Assembly: GCF_932526225.1 (NCBI RefSeq) | Contig: NC_064043.1 | Location: 12,336,085-12,400,084 of the forward strand | Length of the DNA: 64,000 bases | Direction of reading: 5' to 3' | From: Nematostella vectensis | Taxonomy: Eukaryota; Cnidaria; Anthozoa; Actiniaria; Edwardsiidae | In this document: piece by piece, positions 11,151 through 24,100 of the stretch | Position numbering within the stretch: position 1 is the first letter of the stretch | Layout: each line of letters opens with the position of its first letter | Translations under genes and position numbers: made by a program | Notes under the pieces: generated by a model | Databases searched by the model: none | What the model saw: the letters and a program-made list of their open reading frames with translations, nothing else | Told to the model about the DNA's origin: nothing

Positions 11151-12120
11151 GTTTTACCCAATTGCCGCTCCCTGCTCTCAAATCAATAGACCGAGTGGTA
11201 AGTCACGAAAGTAAATGTCAGTTTTCAAAGGAGCCGCACCACAGGCGTACCAGGATATGGGAATTCCCCTTAAAAATCACACACAAGGCTAACATAGTAG
11301 ACTAATGTAACTAGCTTTATTAAGGAAACAGTCAAGACACAAATCCAAATCATATTTTATTTTCCCGAAGGATCACAAGGGATGGACCCACATCCTGGCT
11401 AATGGCCCCACGTATGGAAAAGAATTCGCCCATAATTTGTACGCATGTTGTGAGCATTTGTTCATGGCGCTTTCGGCGTACAAGGACCTCGGGGTCTTGC
11501 GTGTATAACTTTTAGGGATAGAAGATCTAGGGGTCTTAATCTGTTTTCCAGACTGAGGAGGGATGAGGGTTCCTTTATTTAGCAGTAGTAGAGTAACAAG
11601 AAAAAAGACATACCAGGCCATCTGATAAAGTAGCCATAGGATTCTTGTGCATTCTTTTCTAAGGATTGTGCTGATTACATACACAACGTTGTCACATACA
11701 TAAGCAGACCATACACAGGGCAATTTCTAATATTATCCTTTATGAGTAAAATATTAAAGACCTTCTTCCTTGGCTGGCGTTGGTTTCGCCTGGAACCAAG
11801 CCTAATACAAGGAAACTACCCGTTCTTAAAACAACCCACTACTCGGATTACAATACTTTTAGGCTTTTACGTATTTTTATCTCTGTTAATATTCAAACAG
11901 CTTAGCTGTGATTGTCCTGAATAAAACTTCCTTATAACCTCAGTAGTAGGTATACCACTTAAAAAAGTTACCCAAATAAACACAGTTCATCCCCACCACA
12001 AACCATTCGTCTTTTATCTCGTCTGACCAAGTGATGAGAATTAGTTATCAGGTTATGTTATCATATTAAGCAGAAAAGTTCATTCTTGTGTGTCTATGGG
12101 TGGATTTGAAGTTAGGCTCT
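11151..12120. other. Intergenic region with one interspersed repeat
   Basis: No gene supported. Positions 11318-11385 share strong similarity with 51889-51952: 'atattttattttcc.gaaggatcac' plus the flanking 'acagacaagac' motif. This marks an interspersed repeat family of unknown type. The segment also contains the 3' flank of the minus-strand DNAJA3-like gene. Confidence 0.5.
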
Positions 12121-15100
12121 TCACATTTTCGCTTGTCCCTTCTGTTTATCATCATCATCTGTTGAATTACCGTCTTGGGTTTTTTCACTGGTGGGCGTGA
12201 ATACTTTTCGCAACTTGTCAAGCCAGCTGCACTCTTCGCTTGCAGTCTTGGTACCTTTGAGATAATTAAATAGAAGGGTAGACCAGTATTAGTGACTTTA
12301 AAAAAAATTATATTTAGGCAGTTTGAATCCTGCATTTCAGGGGGAAATCATGCCTGATCTGTTAACTAGCTGGTGCATTTCCAAATAATTGGGCGTCATT
12401 TTGAGCAACTGGCATAAATGTAAATTTGCTAAAAGGCAGAGCTAAGTTCACAGTCACTATTACAAGTATACTACCACATCTATTTAATTCTTATTGAATA
12501 GATTAAAGAGTTACAAATAGAAACTAGCGAAAACAGAGACAAAAGTCTCTTTCTTCTATACTGCTTTTTCTATTCGTTTCATCTTTGTCTTTAGGTTTAG
12601 CAGCAACAGGGAAAAAACTACTAAATGTGACATAGACTACACAAATAGTCACTAGAATCAAAGCTAATCTAACAGTCTTTTGGAATTCCCGGACATTATC
12701 CTTTTCTTCGCTTTCATCATCAGCATTTTCTTTCCATGTGCCGTCAGAATTTAGTGTATCATTTGAAACACGTTTTTTCCTGACTTCCTCGCCAACTACA
12801 TGATCGTTGTCCCGAGAGTTTTCTTGTTCAGGAGAGTTCCCTTTTTGGGGCCCAAAAAGGTCCCAGAATCGCTTTGATGGCATACCTAAAATGCGACATT
12901 TTTTTTTCAACAGCTGCACAGTAAATATCTACTAAGTGGCCTTGAATGCACTATATTTTACTGAAATAAACTAAGGCTTACAGAAATCAAATCCACAAGA
13001 CAAATAATTTTTCTTTCTTTTGGTAAAGAAAAAAAAAATAGACAGGGGAAGCTTATGACATTGAGCACTATTACGTAAGATAACTCAATAATATAACTGT
13101 TAAGTCAACATGGTCAGCGAGTTGGCCGGCCACCAGTTGTATGAAAAGCCCTTAAACATGGCATAGATTCATATTACCTGAGCCATCCTTTGAGACTCCA
13201 TCTACCGTGCCACTGACATCATCCTCAAGTTCAGCAAATGCCAAGATAAGAGCCTTCTGTTTCTCATTTAAGTATCTGAAAAGAAAATTACTTCAATTTA
13301 GAGCAGACTACGTTTTTTTATTGCTATTGCTGCACACACAACATTTGAAAAAAAAGCACAACAGTACACCTGCAAGAAAATTTCAAAAATGTTTTTTTTA
13401 CTATCGTATGTGCAGAAATTGAACTCATCATATTAGCCTAACCATCTTAATTCCTCCCTACGTATCACCTATTTTTTTTGGATGTGACAAGCAGTGTTTT
13501 TTTTCAGTGTGCATATACAGTAGCTACAGTCTATGGATTGCCTCAGGCGCCAGCCTCATATTTCATAATAAGTACTCACATACTCTAAAAACAACAACAA
13601 CAACAACAACAACATATTTTATTAGCACCCTCTATTATACAGATATTACTTATTAAATAAGAAAAGGAGAAAAATGATTATAATTTTTATAATTGGGCAC
13701 CAGCCGCATTAAGAAATAGCATAGCTAATCGAGCTTAAGCGGCTAGGTCAAGCGGAAAATTGCATGGGTAAACAACATGATACATCAATATAATATCAAT
13801 ACAAACAGAAACGAAAAACAGACGACAATAGATGCACGCACAAGAACAAAACACGCACAAGCAAGGGGAGGTCGATTATAGGGATCATTTATATATAGGA
13901 GAGAATCTTAAGTTTGTAAATTACAAATTACAACAATAATAGAGTTAGCTTTTGTAACGATCTAAAAGAGAGCTGATCATTAGTGTCTTGAAACTGGAGC
14001 GAGATTCAGATTTATAATCATCCTGAATATCATTCCAGATTTTTACACCATTTGTATTTTGAGAGGTAGTACTCACTTCTAGATACAAGATATTTTTTAT
14101 AGAATTTGTCCTTCAACTTGATTGATGTTATAATGCCCTTGGTAATCCAAGGCTTGGAAAGTGATTTAATCTCCTTTCTTGTCCGTTTCCTCAGGGGAAC
14201 ATGTTTGTCAATAATAGCAGAAATATTTGAGAAAAAGGATTGAAATATATCGTTAACATTTTTCGATCCATCATTAGATGGTAGGACATCGATCCAGTTG
14301 ATGGACTGAATATCTGATAATAATGCTTCTTTATCAAGCTTGGAGAAATCTCGTTTGTACATTTTGTAACTCTGGGGTAAAGGTGCTAATTTATTAATAA
14401 TTAAGAAATTAGGAAGATGATCTGTAATTCCAGTAAGTATATTTCCACTTAGGGTCTGATGTTCCAGGGAATTGAAAAAAATGTTATCGATTAAAGTTGC
14501 CGAGTGTTCAGTGATTCTGGTGGGCTTTAATATATGAGGGTGAAAGTGGTAAGCACCCAGGCTATTTACAAAGTCATTTGTGTCAGAATTAGAGTCATAA
14601 TTGAGCAAATTCAAATTAAAATCGCCCATTATTAAACAGAACTTGTTTTCTTTGCTTACTCGTTCCACAATATCATATAAAAAATTGAGGGTTGTATCTA
14701 GATTACTATTTGGATGTCGATAAATAGTCCCACAGACAATATTACGTTGCTGAGGGATTTCAATTTCAACCCAAAGTGACTCAAGTTCTGGCTTGGAACA
14801 ACAAAAATCATCCCTTTTTGAGTATACCAGATTATTTTTGATGTAGAATCCAACCCCCCCTGCATCTGACAGTGTTGGCTGTGAGAGAAAATTATAACCT
14901 GTCATGCAGGTATTTGTAAGAGGGGGAAGCCCATCCAAGATTTTGGTTTCAGACAGACCGATAACAGGAAAAGGATTCTGTAGTTCATCCAGCAGATGGC
15001 AAAAGCGATCAAAATTTTTGGATAGACTTCTGATATTAAAGTGCAAAGCAGAAAATGCTTTTTCAGCTAGGGAGGATTGGATCTCTACATTTGAATGAAA

Positions 15101-18100
15101 ATCATGTGCAGAAAAATAATCAAAATTTATAGAAAGTGGCAATTGAGAATCAATATCAATGTTGGAAAGGCTGGAAATCTTTTCAAGAGAAGTCATTACA
15201 TCAAAGCATGGCAGAGAATCTAGATTTAAATTAGCAATTTTCCTTGAGCACAAACAAGCCTCATTAGAGTTAAAAGCAAGTTCGGCTAGAGCTGTATTGT
15301 TGGCAGACTGGAAAGGAAAAATAGCATGGCGGCAAAACAAACAGATCCAAAGATCATTTGTTCTAGAAAAATAATTGTACTCTTTAACTGAGAGTACAGT
15401 ACACTTTAAGTGGAACCATTCGAGACAGATATCACATTGGATTCCTCGAGAATTTTTCTTGACTACCTTAAGGCAGTTACGACATTCAGTAGAAGTCATC
15501 TAGATTATAAACGAGAGAAAAAACTATAAGGGAATCATACTTGGAAAAGCTACACATAATTAATTGGTAGTACTTATCTGTCTCCGTTAGGGGTCCACTA
15601 ATTAGTAATCTTTTAATTTTGCCAGTCACGATGAAGCTTGGTCAATTGGCCTTGAACTTCTAGATACATCAGCTATTGGTGGCTGGATAGCATGAGCCCT
15701 TCTTAGCTTAGCTATGTCGGTAGGCGAGTTGATGTATACTGCCCGACTCTTCTTATCCTTTTTAAGATAAACTTTTCCATTTGCAGTCCCAGCATAGGCG
15801 AACTTCAGATCCTTCTTCGCTTTTAGGCATGCTTTAAACAATTTTTTCCTGGCCTGGGTTAAGCTTTCCGCGATGTAAATATGATTCCTGTGATCCGTGC
15901 AATTGAAATCTTCTAGGTCCTGGGTGGTTTTGTCCTTCAAACTAAAACGAGCCTTGTAGATTTCATCTTTGATATCTCTCCTCACAAACTTTGCAATGAT
16001 AGTAGGGGGCGATGGGGGATGGACGTTGCCTTCATAATCAGACCATTCTCTATTATTTGCCGCAGGGAGACGATGACTAATAGAAATATCATCCTCATCC
16101 AGTTCGACTCCAGCGAGTTGAGCGACTTGAATAACAAGATCATTAGTATTCTCGTTTTCCAGACTAGGAATCCCTTTAAATTCCAAACACTCCCTCCTCA
16201 TGTATTGCTCCTGTTCGTCAAGTATAGCCTCTTGGTCTCTTAACTTATCGGTGATTGTAGATATACGTGAGTTCAGGACGTTATTTTCGACTCTTAATGC
16301 CTCGTTCTCTCTTTCGAGCGTTGTGACTTTCTTCTTGATCAGTTCAAACTGATTGTTGAAAAAATCCATAGATTTTTCGAGCGAATTAACCCTCTCGAGT
16401 AGAGTCTCATCCATCGCCCTTGCTTCAATGACACAGACGTAAATAAACACTTAAATAAACACGTAAATTTAAACAGGATTTAGCCGTTTTTGGGGAGCCG
16501 AAAAAATGGCTGCCATCTTGTCCCCGAACCGCTGACTACAGATAAAGTTGTTCATAAACGTGTAAGGTGCTAGCTAGGTGATTGGCGTCATATTTCATAA
16601 AATGTTGACATACTTAGGTATATGAACTTTAAAGCTGACGTAGTGGTCCCCTTTTCCAAGACCGTCGATTCTAGGAACACCACGCCCTGTTAGTCGCATT
16701 TGCTGGTGAGACTGGGTTCCAGGGGGAATCTAAAAGGTAATGCAGAAAAAAAATATTCACATTTTCTGGGAAATGTGAAGAGAATGACCAGGAATTATAG
16801 GGTAGATTTGTCCACAAAGTATGAAGTCAAATTAAAAAAACATTTCAAATTAAAAAATTTACCTTCAGATCCATGTCACCCTGTATGCCCGGAATTCTGA
16901 TCTTTCCACCAAGAATTGCCTGAAAGACAACCCATAAAATAAGAACTAACAAAAAAAAAATGAAATCAAAACAAACAGAAAACTCCCAAATCCAGAATGC
17001 ACTGCCTTTGTACCTTATTTCCTCCTTATTTTTCCATTTTTTTTAATTCTATATTTTAAACTAAAAATAGTGATATGCTATTGAAAGAGTATAGATTAAA
17101 CTACATGCAGTTATTATTTTTCAACAAACTTCCAATTTTGTTCTGAAGATGTACAGAAATAATTCATTTGTATAAACGAATATGACAGCAACTGGAAGCA
17201 AAGCAAAGGTAGCTACATACATTTAAGGCATACTTAGAAATGGTATCAGCAAAAACATTCAAACCTGAGTAAAACTAATTGATGCAGAGGAGTAAATGTT
17301 GATTCCATCACGCTCAAAGATCTTGCTCTCAGATACCTAGAGGACAAAGCAGAGTTCCATATATATGCCTCAATGAAATCCTGAAAAAGGATATAATCTG
17401 ATTTGATAATTACTAAAATCCTTGTTGTGTTGATTAGGTGCCACAGTCCAAGGCAACATGTCCAGGGCATGGAATGGAATGTTAAACTAAATGGATGTTA
17501 CCATTAGACCAGGGAGAGTGCCAGGATTCATTTATACAGGTAATTTTTTCCAGTAATGTGTGTAGGGCAGGTAGATCCTGGCAATGTTTTCTGAAGTCCT
17601 CTATGTTGAGCAATACATTCGAGTGCCAGGCTTGACAAAATGTAAGGAACTCTCTAACCTGAGAAACTGATTCCAATGGTTTATATCTTATATCTTACCC
17701 TGAATGTCACATAGACTTCCCCGAAAGAAACAGGTATTCTCACAGTCTGTCCATTATCCACGCCTAAACAAGCAGGAGAAAAACAATAGGGGCATATAAG
17801 CCACTTGTTTAAAATGCATGTTGGGGCTTAATTCAGAACAACAACATCTGAAAATACTAGTGGAAAAAGTGTGTTTTACCCTACCCGATTCTGCTTATCA
17901 AAGTTTGTTTTTAAATCTTCAATAAATGGTGATCGTATTATCGCTAAAACAGGTAACTTATAATAATAATAATAATTTATTTAGCTTAAAAAATATATCT
18001 GCAGAATTTTCTTAGCAGTTCTTTTCCCAGTTGAAGTTCCAACAAACTACAACAGATGCAAGCAAGGCATCTTTGGTAGTTCCTTCACATGTTTTTACTC

Positions 18101-21100
18101 CTCTATAAAGTTCAAAGTAAGGCAAATTGACCTCACCTGCTGGCACAGGTACTGTTATTTTCCTTGATTCATTGACTCTTCCCTTCCCTCTGCACTTTCG
18201 GCATGGCGTACTGATGATATAACCTTGCCCTGCACACTTGCGGCAAGTAGACTTCATATAGAAAAAACCTGTGTTCACAGTTTCCTGTGCAAAATCGAAT
18301 GAATGTAATAAGAAAACTAACTTGAAGGTCAAAGATCAAAGATGAAAATCATAAAAACTCCTAACAATAAAAAATAGGTTAAAAATGGAGATGTTTTCAT
18401 TGCCTAAAAACATTATGGCCATGTGATTTCATACACATCTTTAATCCATAAAAAGAAATTATTATCTAAAAAAAGCTTCAAATTTTGATTAAATCTTTAG
18501 GTCCACAATAGTAAGGAATTTTGAGTCAATCAGGGGCGGATACAGGGTTTCAGAACGGGGGGTGGATAATGGGCGGATAGACAGCATATAACTGATCAAG
18601 TGGTTCTTGGTAGGTCACTACATAGATCTTACAATACTTCACTCTGAATTGAATTTGTCTCGTCAGCAAAGTCGAGCCCTGTATCCGGCCCGGTCAATGC
18701 AGCTAGCTGCTCAAAACAGCCCAGTGGGCAGTGGCTTAATGAGTTCCACCCATAATTCGTGAATTTAGACTATACAGTACCTGTCCCGTCCCATTACAGG
18801 TGGTACATTTCGAATGTGTTGTGCCGGGCTCTGCCTTCTTTCCATCGCAGCGATCACAAGTAACCCTGGTATTTATCGTCATGTCCTTGTTGCAACCCTT
18901 GACTGCTTCCATAAATGACAGATTCATCATGTACTGAAAAGGATGTCAAAAAGTGTTTGATGAGGATATCAGAGGACATTAGATATGCAATACACAAATC
19001 TACTCCTTTCCTTTAAATTCATTAAGCTGAGTAGATCTAAAAAAGTGAAGGCTGAGTGTGTCTCTCAGCCTTAAAAAATAATAATATCATAACAGATCTT
19101 TGGCAGCACAAGCAAATTTACTGTTAGGTTTGAACAGAGACTGCTACAACATGAGTAACATATTGTACAAAAAAACTTCCAAATAGCTTAGTATGTGCAT
19201 GTATGTATTGTGCTATTTGTTAATTTGAACCGAAGGGACGTAAAAGAACCACTGGGGACACAATAAACCTTCTGGCAGTGACCACCCCTATTGCTCACTA
19301 ACCGAGGGCCATATGTTAGAAAACTGTATAATCGGTAAAATTTGTTACCCCCGATAAACAAAGATTAAACTGAAACTATCCCCAGAATTAGGCTTAATGT
19401 TTAAATTTTATTTTTTTACAGTACATACAATTTCTACCTATAATTGCCAAAACCCTCACTTGCTGAGCTTGTTGAATATCCTCAAAATCCATTCCTCCTG
19501 CCCTGAAACCTCCCCCAAATGGACCACTTTGACCACCAAAAAATGACTTTAATATATCCTCTGCATCAAATCCAGCACCTCCAAATGGACCACCTGGAAC
19601 AATGGTCAGAGATTAGTGTACTGCACAACAATAAAGATCTTATCTATCATGTAAAAGCAGCAATCAGTTTACTTCAAGAGGGCAGACAGAAAGTTCTACA
19701 GACAAGAGATAAAATAATCTATTATAACTCGCACTATTTAACAAGCCATCCACTCTTCAAAGAAACCTCCAATAGACGCACTGCTTTAGTTAACAATTTT
19801 GGAAAGTTTTCGTGTTTTCTGTTAAAAATCATTTAATTTTGTTATATAATCAACTGGGAGTAAACTGGTGACATTGCTGTTTTAAGTGCACATTCATTCA
19901 GACTCATTAATTCCTTATCATCATTGAGCCTACCTTGGGCACCTGAGAAATCAGTCTGTCCAAAACTATCATATGCTTTTCTTTTACCATCATCACTGAG
20001 TACCTGGACAGAAAAAGGATAATCAGGGTATGGTGGACAGAGGGGTGCTTACCCCCCCCCCCCATTCTGGGATGTGCTTTTTTTTGACAGGAAAGCGTGG
20101 TTTTTACATGTAGCTATACACTGGTACAAGTGTTACATTAATAAATTGACAGGAATAATATTACTCAATGTTAAAAAATATGTGATTTTTTGTTGCTTGA
20201 TGACATGATAAAATCCATTAACCCTTTTGCGCCTAGAAACAGAATTTTCAGTATTTTGCTGTACGCCCCTTTGTCATTGGATAAAAAGACAAAAGGACTG
20301 CCTTATATGGAAACCTAACATGTGGAATCGATAGAGCATGAAAATCTACATGTTTCCCTCTTACAGCTCAAGTCAGTACCATAAGCCGTTCGTCGTTAAA
20401 TTTTTATACAAAAAGAGAGACAGATTCACAATCGGTAAACAACAATGGCCGTGGGATAATTCCTAGCAGAAAATGTTGGTATTTTGCGACCCAAAGACCA
20501 GCTTTGGTACAGAACTGGTACTCCCATTGAGGAACAAGAAGCTATTCCATTCATCGGGCCGAAGAATCATCCAAACAATGTCTTTGAACTTTGTTTTCTT
20601 TGAATCATTCTGAATTGATTTAATTTCTTGTCAATCAAACAACATTGTTTGAGGCGCTTCTAAATGGCAAAAAGGAAACGAAGAGAAAGATTCTAAAGTG
20701 GTTTGAGAGCAACAGCAAACAATGCAGGAACTAGCTGGAATAAATTCAGTCATCATCTTGGTATTTTTGTAAGTACTAATGGTATCAGGCTATTGCCAAC
20801 AAATCACGAATATTTGACTGAAAAAGACTTGTTTCTCCTCCAGTTGGATATTGCATAATCAATAACAGCAAAAAATGCTTTCTTGCAATCCTATTTTGGC
20901 CGCATCTGAACAGCAATGCAGAAAATTCTTCGCAATATCATCTTGAATTTGTTCTCAAATCCTTCTGTTGTTGCGCTATACAGTGGCGCCACGTTAATAC
21001 AGACACCCTCGGGACTATTCATAAGTGTCTGTATTATCGGGGTGCCTATATTAAGCGGGCTGCCCTAAAAGACGTCAAAATGCATTTTAAACACTCAGAA

Positions 21101-24100
21101 CGCATGCTACAGCAACACAACATGTTTCATATTGAAATTTTAACTAGTCACTAGCGAACTAGTGACATGTTCTGGTTGTTTCTTTATTACTCAAATTTAT
21201 AGCAATATTTTTATAAACAACAACAAAACAAGATAACTACTCCTTTCCTCAATCGTCCTTGCGATTGCCAATTCAACTCAATTATTCTAACTGAATCTGT
21301 TATACTGTAATTCAATAAAGGTTGTGAAAACTCTGCTCAGAAGGTAGTTTGTAAACTCTGACTTTGCCTAGTCTATAGTCTGGTACCGTATTTACTTGCG
21401 CACCTGCCTATAATCCGCACCCCAATTTTCAAGGCCTTTTTTAAAAGAAAATTCGAAAAACCGCATATAATATGCACCCCAATAGAAATAGAAGGAAATA
21501 AGAAACAACTCAAAAAGAAATAAAAGTATCGAGATGAAATAAATGTCCCAATTCACAATACATTTTATTTATACGTACTGCTTTTCTACATTGACCGGAA
21601 CTGATTTGGTGCCATTGTGTGACAAATTGTAAATAGTCATTTGATTTCATGATTGTAATATGAGAGGGGGTGTGTGAGAGGAGAGAGAGAACAGCGCATG
21701 AAGAACACGTGACAAGACAAGCGAGGAGAGAGAGATAAGTGAACACTTTTTATACTTTTACTACTTGATTACAGAAGAATAAATATCAATTAACATTTGA
21801 ACTTGAAGGTGATAATCACTTTGAGCCTCTTAGGCATAAGCAGCGCATCTTAGCACAACTGTAAAGCTGTTATTCTCATCGCAGAATATTTGTATTTTCA
21901 CATAGAACATCGAAAATGTGAGCTTGTGTTTGTTCACAGCAATTTAGGCCATTTTGGACGAGGTGCAGAGAGACTGGGTCGAGTAAATTCCAACATGGCC
22001 GACAACAAGAAAATCGCGAAGGATGCATAAATAATTGCTGTTTTTCTGGCGAGTTTTCGGGCTTATTTTCTTACAAAACATGATGAGTAAAAGTAACGAT
22101 ATTCTATGTTTAGAATACCTTTTACCATGTTTTTAAAGCAATTTTAAGACTGTTTCTCACCTACAATGGGATCGACGCATTTTCTAATTGATTTCCGCTT
22201 TTTATCATACTGAGAACAATGGCTTCCGCTTATTATGCACACCCCATTTTTCGAGGTCATTTTGGGAGTTAAAAAGTGTGCATTATACGCTGGTAAATAC
22301 GGTACCCTAACTTAGCTTTGTGACTGTTCTACACAGCACTGTTTACTGTGTTCTGTTATCTGTTAGTATAATTGATGTGTTTATTTGCTTCAGAGCACTA
22401 GGTTTAGAAAAGCTTGATAATATCTGATTAAAACTTGAGAAATACCTTATTAAAAGTGCATCAATTTCCTGAAAGTGTCAGACTTGAATTTCTTTTGTCC
22501 GTAAAACGGGGTTAATTTTGTAGGAAAAATGTCCTTCGGGACACATAAAAGTGTCCGTTGTCCGTATTAATGGGTGTCCTTATAAAGCAGGTTAAATTAT
22601 AAGAGAATATACGAGACTTTTGTCTGGACTTTGAATACTGTGCAGAAAAACTGGGTGTCCGTATTAAGTGGGTGTCAGTAGAGCGGGGTTCCGCTGTACT
22701 TGATTTATTCACAGATTATGGCTACTTGTCAATCAATTAGACGATTGTGAACTGCAATGGACAGTTAAGTTTTGTTCAATCTATGAAATAAAGCAGCTAA
22801 AATTTAAATTGACGATGCAAGCCGTGCTTTTATTGCCCGTATTTTAATGGAGTATTGTGTAGAAACAGTACTGACATGAATGTCACAACCAGCCTGCTCA
22901 AACCTGAAAAATAGCTTTATTACTTGGATATGCTTCCCTAAAGAGTTAACTCTGAATCTTTGAAGTTAATTTGATGTAAGTTATCTGAAAACATGAATAA
23001 ACTAAAACTAACAAATGACGAACACACGCGGTTAAATTGCGCTAAATTCAAAAAAAATGTTTGGCTTTGACTTCTTAACAAATTTGGAAAACCAGTACTT
23101 TATTCTAGTCAATAATTATGTTGTTCTTACTATGTCAGCCCATGAAATTCTAAGGAAAAAGAGAAAATCGATAAAACTGGAGACCTTGTGTCATTTTGTG
23201 TGTCAGTCAAAAAAACTTGGGCGCAAAAGAGTATTGGCAAATCCTATATCTTTAAGGATTTTGATCACTTGTAACCTGTTAATCAGAAATTGTAAATTCC
23301 AAATGTCTTTTGCAAGTCTTCTGAACATAAGAATTGTCATAAATTATGTTCATATAAATACAAGATGGACAAGCACAAATGAGGATAAAACGATGGCATG
23401 AAATTCAAGTATTTTTTAGCACCATGCATACCTCATAAGCCTCACTGACTTCCTGGAATTTTTCGGAAGCACTTTTGTCCTTATTTGTGTCTGGATGGTA
23501 CTTCTTAGCAAGCTGTGTAATGAGGAAACAGAACAAAAATATGGTAGTGAATAAGAAAAGTTGCATGCCTTATTGATAGGGAGTTCACAGTCTTTACTGA
23601 AATTTGGGCTTGTCATCAGCGTCAATGACTTACATAGATTGCATCAGTAATAAATAGAAGCATTCTTTTACATTTCTCAAGTGCATTTATTATGCTTATT
23701 TTGGTAGAGGAGTTTGCCAGCCTGTCCCATCGATGTAGTCCTTAGATTATTACAACATCATTTGTAGTTCTTGGACAAAAATCTAGTATCTGATTTACAT
23801 TATGATTCCCCCCCCCCCCCCCTAAATACACATATCCACCCATTCTGGATGTGACTTGGTGAGACCTCACCTCAAAGTAAGCTTTCTTGATCTCTTTCTG
23901 ATTTGCATTTGGGGGTACTCCGAGAATTTTATAATAATCTTTTCTTTGTAAGTTGTCTATAAAAGAAAATAAGGTCATGTTCATTTTTGCTTGCCTCTTT
24001 TCTTGCGTTTAAAGTTTAAATTCTGCTATCATAATACCTGATGTGTGAAATTCTCTTTTACAGCAAGACCCTAACACTCCTACTGGAACTTTTCTTACGA

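Larger units (their letters stand above)
13592..16560 (-). mobile_element. Non-LTR retrotransposon with the reverse transcriptase deleted
   Basis: Inserted in DNAJA3 intron 12, same strand as the gene. Order in its own sense: 5' region (about 16560-16415), ORF1 (16414-15626), ORF2 start (15499), PHD finger and endonuclease. At about 14050-14065 it jumps directly to the last 30 or so codons of the reverse transcriptase ORF (out of frame, [10 protein letters not shown] to LLDRYKS, TAA at 13947-13945). A 3' UTR follows and ends in (TTG)n, seen as 'aacaacaacaacaacaac' at 13592-13613. The whole RT domain is missing, so the copy is non-autonomous. The reading frames on both sides of the deletion are otherwise open, so it looks young. 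Confidence 0.85.

Noticed and set aside
12066-12335. 89-codon minus-strand frame
   Set aside because: Out of frame with the DNAJA3 final exon at 12254-12121, whose frame gives the conserved LDKLRKVF ending.
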